From assembly GCA_026874595.1 (NCBI GenBank), contig CM049306.1:22985019-23049018 (forward strand): a stretch of DNA of 64,000 bases, in the 5' to 3' direction. This document shows positions 10,658 through 22,600 of this stretch, piece after piece. The notes below the pieces were generated by a model. That model did not search any database. It was given only the letters and a program-made list of their open reading frames with translations, and was not told where the DNA came from. The DNA comes from Sipunculus nudus. Lineage: Eukaryota > Annelida > Sipuncula > Golfingiida > Sipunculidae. Position 1 is the stretch's first letter. Each line of letters begins with the position of its first letter. The position numbers and the translations under genes were made by a program.

Positions 10658-13600
10658 GTACGCTCAAGTCATACAATAAAAATGATAAGTGGACCCTTGT
10701 TATAACTGTATTCAGACTGTAAAGCTGTTTTGTGGCTTAGTAATAATGTTTGTGCCCAGCATGCCTTTGTTTTGAAGTGCAACGCATTGTTTATGTTTGT
10801 GAGCTGCAGCTTCCCGCCATATTGAGTGTTTTGATTGGCCTGGATGCTTGGCCTTGAGCCTCGCTCTCAGTCTCACTTGACAGCACCAAGGGAAACGACT
10901 GGCACCGTGGACGACTTCACAAAGCATTTGCTCACAGGACGATTTTCCAGCGAGTAATTAAACGTGCTCAAGCAATTCAGAAGTAGCACAAGGCCGCAGA
11001 GGTTGATTAATGTTTAACTGACAGTGGCAGAGTTGCTAGATCCGTCCGTGATAATCATTGTAATTCAACGGTCAATGACTCTACCCATGTTATTATTGTT
11101 AATGCTGTAAATCCACGTTCTATTTTGAAAAGTTATGTCATCTCTTAAAAGGGCCCCTCTACTCTAATTCAATGTAAATATATTACAGATCCAAAAGCAT
11201 AGCCTTAATAGCTTTGGTATTGCAGGATAAACTGCTATGCAACTGCAGTTTGGGAAATATGTAAAACAAGATGTCTATGTTATTACAATATATTAGGAGT
11301 AGTAGATTTTTTATGCATTTAATTACATATATGTCTTATTGTTAAAATTTGTCAAAATGGCAAAATAAAGAGAGATCATGGTGAACAAAGGCATACCAAT
11401 ATATTGTCACTTTTGGGTGCCAAGGAATATTTATGAGTATTACCACTTTCAACTGTGATTTCAAGATCAGTGAAATGAATTAACACAAAATCTTAAGACA
11501 AATCTGTTAAGAAAATCAGGCCTTTTTAAGACACTGCCTGGTTTACAGCTGTAGCCACTGTGACAAGGATATTATTATCTTGATAGTCACTGCTGGAGCA
11601 AGTAGCAAGGACATAAACAACTTCATGACCAGTAATCTGAGCCTCTGGGATATCCTCCCTGGCTTTTTTTCGGAACTTCTTTATTCTGGTGTCAGAATCT
11701 TAGATGCAGTGCTTCTCATCGGAAGCAAAATTAGCCTGTTCTTGCCATTGGTCTCTTGCTGCCTTAAGTTCTGTTATGATGGGGGTCACCATTTTCATGG
11801 TATCTGTCAAATCAGCAGTTTGAGTAAACTGATCTGTTTCTTTGTATCAGAGTTTGTTTGGAGTTATCATTATGTCCATCCTTTTGTTTACCCCAGTCAT
11901 GTAAATGGCTAGAAGCAGAGCTTACCCTGCCGCTTGAGCTGCTGCTGTGTCTCTGGCTGCTTTCTGACAGTCTTACTCCCAAAGATTGTGCAAGATCCTG
12001 ATCCTGACATCCCATGGTTACTGAGCATTTGTTCACCTTCAGTGTTATTGTTGCAAATGATTGTTTTGTCCATTCTGAGGCAGATCCGCCGATCAGGCGC
12101 CTTATTACTGCTCACATGTTCTGTCTGGGAGCCGCCATGTTTGTTGTTATGCTTCATTTGCGTCAGCATTTGAGTTTCGGCTCCTGTCATTTGTACTTTT
12201 CATGTGAGCACTTTCTGATAACCTTGGTGTGGTGTTGCTGGGATTAATATCACGCTGATAGGTTCTGGCTTGTGATTCCATCCCATGTAGGATGTTTCCC
12301 ACCACATCATTTTCTGTCCTGTAATCGTTTGGCGGCATATCACTTTCACTGGCTTCCATTGAAGCTTGAGAGGTTGAGTTTCCCAAATGAGATTGTGGAT
12401 ACCTGCTAGGGGTTCTCCACAGATTTCTATCCAGAAAGTTTATACAACTAGTCATGTACAGGTAGAGGTGCAATAAAAGTTCTGACCGTCTGTATATAGT
12501 AAGAAAACACATTAAATTTCCAAGCATAAGATCGTTCCATAATAAACCTTTTGATGTTTAGTCACATGACCTCTCTTTATGTGTGCGCACATCTCATTTG
12601 GTCTAGATTGCTGGGTGAATGAAAGAATGATTTAAAAAAAAACTGGTTGAGTGTGTCCTGTGAATGTCAGAAATGACTTGTCTGCAGTCTTGTTAGATAG
12701 TCTCTAGCCTTTTATGAATTACATGACCTCCCTAAAATGGACTCTGTTGACTCTCTATTTCTGGGACGTCTGTACATTGCTGTTAGTAGTGTTGAGACTG
12801 ATGATAGATTATCTTATTATCAGTGATCCGTCAGCTGATATACACAATCCAGTAATCAATCTGGCATTACCATAATCAATTTAACAAGTTTATCACAAAG
12901 GTAAGGTTTATAATGACGAAAATTACATTTTCATAAAATTTATGCAAACCAACTTTACAACAAATTTCAGAACATCTCTATTTCTAGGAACTATGGGAAG
13001 TCGTAGCTTTTTTGAGGGTGGCCTTGAATCTAGTGTTTGTCACATTAAGAACTATTTCTGGGAAGTCTGTACTCCTGTACATATAGCTTGTGGGGGGGGG
13101 GGGGGGACTTGAAGCCAATGTTTGTCACATCTGTATTTATACCCCTGGACATAGCTTTTGTGAGGGGGGTGGTTGGCCTTGAACCCAAAGTTTGTCACAT
13201 ATCTATACTGGGAAGTCTGTAGCCCAGTATGTAACTTGGGGGAGGGGGGGGGGGGGTTGGCCTTGAACCCAGGGGCAATGTTTGTGAATGTGAAGTATAA
13301 AATTGCTGAAGTGAGCATTCATGAATATGGTAAAAGTTCTTTACAGCTTGGTATGGCTGTTCACATATTAATTGTATAGTTTTCACTTTTCAATGAAAAC
13401 CCCCTTGAAAAGTTAAAATTAGGAAAGTCCATCACAGGTAGCCTTTAGAACAAGGCCACTCTAATTCCAGAGAGTAACTCTTGCCGGAACAAACACTACA
13501 ACACATATCAATGGTATTGATCCTATAGAAATTCTTTGAATTAAACACACTTGTCGTTTAGATTATCTCCAGAATTAATGGATGAGACCTGGGGGTGGGG

Positions 13601-16600
13601 GGTGTATCATTACCTTCAATAAACCAATTAAACTTGCATCAAAGTCATAACTTTTTTGACAGACCAAACAACAGAAGGAAAATATAATACTTTGTCATAT
13701 ATTCGGGGGGTCTGTAAAAATGAAGTTTTACCTGGTCAGTGTCTTTGTCATGGTGTAGTCAAGAGTGAACATATTTAGGCCCAAGATTTCTTTCAAATCT
13801 AAATAGTCAGCAGAATGTACTCAATGTAGTGGCTTTTGGGTCACTTGTAAAACTTGTCATTCAGTCTGATTTTTAGCTCAGCTGACTATAAGTCATCTGA
13901 GCTATAGTCGTGGTCCATCGTCCGTCCGTCCATCCGTCCGTCCGTCCGTAGATGTGGCACGTTTTGAAACCGTAAGACCTAGGAATCCAAAATTCAGCAT
14001 AATGTTAGATGTCCCCAAGATCTCCTACCAAGCCGAAAACTGGGTCTTTGCGACTTTGTTCCTTTGAGAAATTAAGGAAAAACCTCAATTTTTTATTAAA
14101 ATCCTATTTTCACACTTCAGGACTGCCTAATATCAAAACCACTCATCTGTTTTTCCTCATATTTACCATAAATATTCTTCTATATAGTTCCTATGTACAT
14201 GCTAGAAATTAAGTCTGTTAAGTATAAATTCTTTAAGTTATGGTATTATTTTTTGACTCACCTAACATGAAAAATTTTGAAACTAGAGTCTATTTTCCCA
14301 AGTATATAACTATGTTTAATTAAGATTCAATTGTTTACCCAAAATTAGATCTGAATTTTGTAAATTTTTTAAGTAATTAGCATAAAAATAAAATCAGTAC
14401 CTTAAATTTTGCCCAACTTTGACCATGGCACATTTTTTTCCTGTAAGTACCATTGATTTAATTTTCACAGCATGTAAACATAAATATTTAATTTGTTTGA
14501 ATCTGAAATTTGGAAGTAAAAGCTTGAAAATTAAGCTAGTTATTGATTTTTTTCTTGAGGCTCTATTGTAGTCATTTGCTTTGATTACAGATTACAGATG
14601 CAGGGTCCCACTCCAGGTCACTGGAAGTCAGCTATGCCAGGGTTTCTGATTTGTTACAGTCACTTGGGGAGATCCCCTGCTGTGACAGGTGTACAGTTAT
14701 TCTCATATCACCACCCCAATCCCCCCCCCCCCCCCGCAAACCCAACCCACCAAGTGTTCACTGTATCTCCTTAATTGTAATGCTGTTTCCACTCTGATAT
14801 GCAAAAACTTTCCTTGAAAAAGTAATTCAAGGTGTAATCCAGAAGATGCAATGTTGTGTAATGCAGCATTTTTAAAGAAATCATTTTTCTTTTAAATGAT
14901 TTTACCAATCATAATGGAACCCATCAGTAAGCTTAAATTATGATAAAATATGAAGCACATTATGGATAAATAAAGACACAATTAAAAATTGTGAAATCTA
15001 AATCAAGTATTTTTTTAGATATTAATTGGTTTGCAGATTTAAAGATATATTTTTGTGGTAAAAAATAAATAAACATTTGTATGCATGATGTGGTATTATC
15101 TGACAAGACTGGATTTATGATGATGCAATTGAGAATTATGAATCAACTTTTATATTCAGATATATATGTTATATTGAAAATGTATAGAAATATAAACTTA
15201 AATTTAAAAAAAAAAATGATGTGATAAAAAAATGGGGATTTATGACAAACATTTGTTCATTATTTTCCTGCATCAGCATAATTTGAGATCAGGCTTTGTT
15301 TGCCATGTTTTATGTTGTTAATTAGTTATATTTCAACTGTATATATTTCATAAAAAAACATATTTAATAATATATATTATACAAAAAAAGATTTGATTGA
15401 ACAAATGTGTAAACTACTGAAATGTCAACAGTTAATCGAAAAACCAACTAATGATCATTGTAATAGTACAGATCATTTGTTCACAAACTGCTCACATGCT
15501 TTAGTTTCAACATTAGGAAACACATGGTCAGGTCACAAAATATTATTTGCAACAATTTCTTGCTCATCAATACAAACCAATCAAATAAACCAACCATGGC
15601 CTTTATTACCTCTTCCTCTTACACTTTATCTCCATTTGATATTATTTTAGATTTTTACCTTCAAGGTTAACGTCAGCTGAGCACAGTGACCCATAGGTCC
15701 CTTGTTAATCTTGTTGCTTCAGTATTTTTATAGGCCTAAATCACATGTCCAAATACCCAAACCACTCATTGGTTTGGATTATATTTTATTTCATTAAATT
15801 TTCTTAGCTCATTTACTCAGCTTTTGCTTCCATTTGAGGTACTCTGTATTTATTATTATTCATTGATATCTAATAGTTTTGTGTTATCTGAGACTTTTGT
15901 CTTTTCTCAGTGCTCCATGCCTCCTAAAGTGTCAGAAATGTCCTTTAGATGATATATTACTTGTGAGAGTATTGTTACAACATTATTTGGTTATAAGCCA
16001 TTTCATGAGCTGTTTGTTTTAATATTTTGTACCAAATTTGATCAGAGCCTGATAAAAGTGATTAATTTTCACTGGCCTAATCTTATCTAGGGGTATTTTG
16101 AGCCTGACTTGATATTCAGATTTGAATAGTAGAACATTCACATGTAACAGCCATGCATATCTGCTGAGGGCCATGAACTTCCAGTCCTCGTGTCTTATCT
16201 GGTCAGAATTTCTGCCACTCAGAATTACTGTGAGTGGAAGGCGTCTAGCAATGGGATCAAGGCAGGTCTGGACTGGGCATTAAAGTCAGGCTGCCTGTTT
16301 GCAGGCCTTGATAATTGACCTGTATCTGTGGCCCTTACCCTGGTGCTTATTCATTAAATCCCTTGCACAATATTTGTTGGCCCATAAGTGGCTTGACTTA
16401 AATATATAGACATCACATGGGAGATTGAATTATTATAATATTATATATTTGTGTATAGTCATTTTTCTGATGTTCTGCTTATTCACTAACTTCAAAATGC
16501 TACAAATTGAGCTTTTAACTGGTTCTCCCTGTTATTCAGGGTATTTAGTACGCTCCCGAGGCAGCAGAAATCTTGTGCTTCTAAAGAAGCAACTGATTTT

Positions 16601-19600
16601 CACGCTGCCAGCTTTGACCGTTTATGATATATTTAGACACCAGATGGCGGTTTGTTGTCCACTGATATAAACGTGCGTACAATGTGACAAGCAGCCAATC
16701 AGATGCCAATTAACAAACACTCAACAGGCATCCTGGCTCCGCCCATTGCCGCGCTTCAAGCGCCGTTTGATGAGATTCCGGTCGAATTTAAATTGCTCCC
16801 TCTGCATTCTCGCATCATCGACCGATTCGATTTATGACATGTATCTGTTGTCTGCAGAACTGAAACCAGCCAGCGAGGTGTGCACGCAGCCTTTGTTGGT
16901 ACGTTTCGTTTGAATTACAGCTCACCGGCCGAGCATCCTATGTGCCCAAGGCCCTAAGCAAACCACGTCAGGGGCAATTCTCTCTGAGCCTGTGGCCTGT
17001 TTAGACGGTTACGCTGGGGGATGAGCTGTCACTCAAAAAGAAATTAATATGATTGGCTCCGTGTATTCCTCGCTTGGCTTTGTCTTCCAGCACAAAGTTT
17101 CATCTGATTGGACAAAAATACAGTGCTTCCCTCTGGTGTTGCAAAGCAGGATACGAGGTCATAACAAACAGCGCCTTACGATATAGGAAGTAGCCCTATA
17201 GATAAAGCGCTGTGTAAAGAGCGTAGGTATTTAGACCATGCCTTCTAGGAGGCCTTGAGGGTCAACCATCATCCACATCATTGTTTGTCAAATTCTCCTG
17301 TTATCTGCATATGATTATTACTATAGGAATGTCTTGACAAGCATCTAGCTGAGGCAGTACGTAATATTTTCAAAAAAAAGTAGCTAAAACTCAATCATAT
17401 ATACCATTTTCTTGTTTTGGGACAGGTCCCAGTGACTTTGTTCAGGAAAGGTTTCTTGCTGGTTGAGTTTCCTATGGGCCAAGTGCACTGGTGTATTTCC
17501 AACAGTTGGTGGTATTACAAAGCATTTGCAAAAAAAAAAGTGAAATTTGCAAAGGGTTTATGGGAGACAACAGTAAAAAAAATGTCCCCCCCCCCCACCC
17601 GGCATTGTTCTCGACAAACCAGAATAAGTGATAGAGTAGTGCTATGACCATGGTTAAGTGCTACCACTGCCAATGAAGAAAGAGACTTTAGCTCAGTCCT
17701 GTTAAAGATCTGCAAGTGATGTGCCAATTACCCAAGGAATGTCTAAGAGTGACAAACATGGAGGAAGTTGCTAAAATTTTCTCCAATAACAAACACAGAT
17801 GTTTAATAGGAATCTTTGTCAATTTGTTTCATTATTTAATTCAGTAAAATAATGGTCTTGAGCAAGTTGACATTTCTCCTTGTGACAGCTCTGTAGACAG
17901 ATTTGTCACGCTTTTTATGATTATTTCAGGTGGAGCTGGTGGCAAGGGTACATGGGGAGCCCCAGGCTCTGAGATTGATGTGACGGGAGAGTGCAGTGAT
18001 GAAGGGGATCCTAACTACGATTCAGATAGCCAGGTAGGTCCTGCAATTATTGTGTTATTCAAATAGTGCAGCAAAGGGGATGCAAATTGAATTACTGATG
18101 AGGTAGGCAGGTAAAGATGTCCAAAACATACTATCAAAAATTAGCAAATATTGATAATAAAAATGCCCTTCACTTGTACCAGTGTTGAATATACTGTGAT
18201 TCTTTTGAAAAAAAATTGCCCCCCTCCAGGGTATTTTTCGGTGTTTTTACTTCCTTGGATCACAGACTGGTCCTTAATTGGATTTTAAAACTGGGTCTCA
18301 TATTTTAATGTTAGGTGGTCCATTCATATATAAATAACATTCATGTCTAGTTATTGCCTGCAATGTATGAATGTTTTTGCATATAAAAAGCATATTCTCA
18401 TATGTTGACAAACCTCTAAATTCAATATTAATTTCTCTTTAACTTTTGCTTGCTGAAATTGAATGTTATTTAATAAAAAAAAAAAAAGACAGATTATTTC
18501 ATATACAAAAAACTTTTGGCTTGATAGTATTTTGTGCCAGATGTTGGCCAGTTGTGTCCATTTTCAGGTATTTTAAATCTGGACAGTTATTTGGGTCATA
18601 GGTCAAGTTCATTTGGTGTCTGCATGGGTATGAGGTGATCTTAGTAAGTCATGTCACATCGCTTGAATGCTTCTTAGAGGTCAATGGTCAAGTTGTTCAG
18701 GCTCCTGTCTGGTTGACTGAATATGGGTACATTTGTTAATCTGTGTATTCACTTTCCTGGGGGCATGCTTGATTTGAACAAATTATCTCTCTCAGTTTTG
18801 CCATTCCAACTTACTGCACATCCAAGGTGTTGGGAAACAGTTGAATCTCAAACGACTGTCCTCGAATAGCAGAACTGCCATTTAGTTTTAATTAATTAAC
18901 CCTTTTCTGTCTACATTTATTTTAGATTTCTGGATATCAAGTGAATTTTGGTATTTTATTGGGTATTCTGCTAAAATGTAAGTCTGGATCTATTCAAAAC
19001 ATCAGCCAAAGGGTTGATTTGCTCCCTTTGTGAGATGACAGTGGCTTCTGTAGTGTTATGGTGCCCTAAATTCCCATTGCACAATACCTGTCTGGCCTCG
19101 CTTTAAAGTTTGCCCAGAATGCTGAAGTTGACATAGAGCTGGAATTTGAAGAAAAGAAAAAATACAAGGTTCATTTCTCTGACAAGCTTTTGGGAATAAA
19201 ATGAGAATTTGTTTTTCTAACTGCAGGTCAGCTTTCAGTTGTTGAACATTTTATCATTTGTTCGTTTTCACAGGAGGCCCTTTGTACACAGTTCACTGCA
19301 TCAAGTTCATGTACTTTCATTGCCTGTTGCTACAAAGAAAAACATTTTAGGCCAAAAAAAAAATAAGGTATGGTTCTCAGGCACTTTTTTTCAGAAATCA
19401 GTGCGAGCGGGCGGTATTTTATTTTTTACCTTTTTTTGAGTGTCTCCATAAAAATGTCATATGATCAGGGAAAAGTATGAAAATAACAATTTTTTTTGCA
19501 AAACAGGGAAAAGCACTACATAAATTGTAATATTCATCTTCTTGAAAGATAAAAATCAAAATAAAAATTGTTGATGCGGGGGGTAAAAATTGACGCGGGC

Positions 19601-22600
19601 GGTGCCTGAGAACCATACCTTTTATTTTTTTTTGCCTTAGTTTTGCTATTTACTATGGAAGTTGACTTGACCTATCAGGTCATTGATGATGATTGCGAGT
19701 AAAATATGTGGATTCATTTGTAAACCTTACATTATCTGCCTCATCTGTGAAGTTACTGAAGTGGGACCTTGGGTACAGAGAGAGCTAAATTATTGAGAAT
19801 CTGCATGTTTGTATCCCATACAACAGTTGAATGATGTAGTAGATCCCTGATATTTGGATACTTGTGAAAGAAACGGTGCCACTTGACACTCAGAGATTTG
19901 TGTAATGGTGATATGTGGCACCACTTGCACCTACATTCAGCGAGATCGATATACGAAGCACTGCTCATAGCTTACTGATATCAGCTAGATGGAGATATGT
20001 TGCACTACTCGTAAGTTTACTGGATTTATCCAGATCGATATTGATTGTGCCATTTAAGGCACCCTGAATTCTGATAGAATGGGACAGGTGGTTACACTTG
20101 AATCGCCCTAAATTCACCAAGGTTTAGTGAGAGAGTACCACTTAAGTGATTTAGCACCACCTAAGCACGCGAAATTCTGCTAGCTGTTGAAAGGTGGCAT
20201 CACTTCATTCCATCATTGAGCTAGAAGATCTAGATGGCACTGTTTCACTGTTTTACTTGACATTGTTGTAGGCCTTCGTACGAAAATATCATTTCCTGCT
20301 GCTGCCACCAGATGGCTTCAAGTACATAACCAACTCAGTAAGACTCTAAACAGTTAGTGAACTTACCATTTCTTCCTGAAATGTAGTTTCGGTAGTGAGT
20401 ATAGTCGGTCACCCTATGTGGAAGCTGGGAATTTTTTTCCATTGGCCACCATGGCTAATTCATAACACAATGAATTAGCCACTTCACTACTTCATTAGCA
20501 ACCATGAATTGTCCAACATTCTTTACTATTTATAGAAGTATACTTGCCATTTAATTTGAACATGTCTAAATTTAAATGATAAATAAATTAAACGATTATC
20601 TCTCGGCTGGTTCGGGCATGTCCTCTAGGCCAAAACCAGACCTGTCCTAGCCCAGGCCAATTGTATCCAGATCATATTAACCCACCTTGCCCAATTCTCA
20701 ACTTTTTCTAGATTTTAATTCGGAATTATATCATACTAGCTGATAAACCCGGTTTTTACCAGGGTTTGGGAGATATATTTACTGAGATATTGAATGTTGG
20801 CTCATTTTTTATTATAAAAGTTAAAAGAAAATATAGATTTTTAGTGGGATACTCTCGGAATACGATATGTTCAAATATTTTTTTATTGTTATTTTGTGGC
20901 GCTGTGCTCGTGGCAAAAATCTTACCCCGGTATGTTTACCTTGAAGAACTGGTCAGTGATGGTTTACATTACGAACCGGAATGAGACACGGAGGCATACA
21001 GTGTTTTGTTGATATTTGACTGGTTTCTGTCGTTGGACATATAAAGAATAGGCTGATGTGAGGAACTCATGAAAGTTTAATTAAATGTACGTTACAAGGA
21101 AACTGTTCCTGAAGCAGGAAACAGAAATATGCATACATCGTAAGTAGCAGAAGCGGATTCAGCGGGACTCCATGTAGTGGGTCCGTATCCCATTTTCAAC
21201 CACCGCCACCTTTTTTTCATCGTATCAGACAAATTTTGATGCCTGAAACCCCCGCCACCACCCAATCCCATCCCCACCCCAGCCCTGTTCCTGAAATTGG
21301 GACCTTGAATTAGGTTTTGTCATTAGTCCTCCTGGGTTGAACTCTCCATTTCATTAAGCGAGAAACATGTGTTTTTCTCTTTAACTGACCATGCACGTGG
21401 GTCAAATCCCTCATTGAAAGCAAGCGTTATTCATATCAACAATAGTCCTTAGTGTGAGAGGTTAAGTGACCACGATGCACGCTTTTCGGTGATTGCCGAA
21501 GGCAGTTCGGCTGTGCTCGGTAAAAAAACGGAAAAATCACTACACATATGTACATTAAAAATTTTTTATTTTCATATCGCCTTTGTCACTGCGGGGATAA
21601 TAACCTTTCAAATTATGTATGGCACAATATTGTACACAACGCGGTTTTAGAGAACATTGTGAACAAACGTGAACCGAATTCCTTTTATATTAGATTAGAC
21701 AAACTGCATTTGCCTTTTAAAAATGAAGAATATTTTGATAATTCTGTTTATTTTCCTGGTAGATTGAATAAGACTACTTCAAAGTTACTTGTATGTTGTT
21801 GTTGGATGATTGGTTCCCATATTGGTGCCATAAATTTAATATTTCAAAAGTTTGATACATATTGATCTTTATGTAGTCGGAATAGCCATAGTGAACTGAG
21901 TATTTGCTACTTTTATTGTTACAAGTTTGTGAAAATGCTTGGCACAAAAAAAGGATATTCCGAATGTTCACATATGTGCCAACACTGATGATCATTTGAC
22001 TTGTTTTAGGAATAAGAATATACTATTACTGGGATGGCATGATTTTTAAATGGTTTTGATTCTGATGTTACACATTTACTGATAATATATATTAAAAATT
22101 TGATCCATGGGATATGACTTTCACCTACTTGTAGTTGGAATAAGATCAGTATACTGAGCTTAAGCTTATGCTTCTTATATGATTACTTCTGTTCATGCTA
22201 GTCAGAGCTCTTTTGACCCTTGAAATATGTCAGAACGAAAACTTCAAATTTAATGTAACCAAAAAAATTCAAAATGATACATGCTTGAAATTTTGGAAAC
22301 AGATTACCATAAGAAAACATATGATGATTAAATTAAAAAAAATGAAAGGCATTTTTGTTACAGTAAATTTCCTAGAAAAGTCGCGACTTGTACTAGGAAA
22401 TGGAATTTAAAAAAACCAGAATATTCTTGCAAAAAAAGGGTGAGACTTGTAGTACGTACTTATACGTCAAAGTCAGCTTTTCCCAGCACATGGAACGCCG
22501 TCAGTTGAGTGATAATATGTGATTCCTTTGCTTTGCAAAACGTCTTTCCCAAGTAATTTTCACCTTTAAACATCTCTTATGAAAACCTGCCTTATGTTTG

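Noticed and set aside
13915-13950. (GTCC)n tract as an independent microsatellite
   Set aside because: It recurs at the same place in each family I copy, so it is an internal part of the element.
21548-21865. 105-codon ORF in PDCD4 intron 2 as a gene
   Set aside because: Some protein-like character, but no recognisable domain, promoter or exon structure; left as unexplained.
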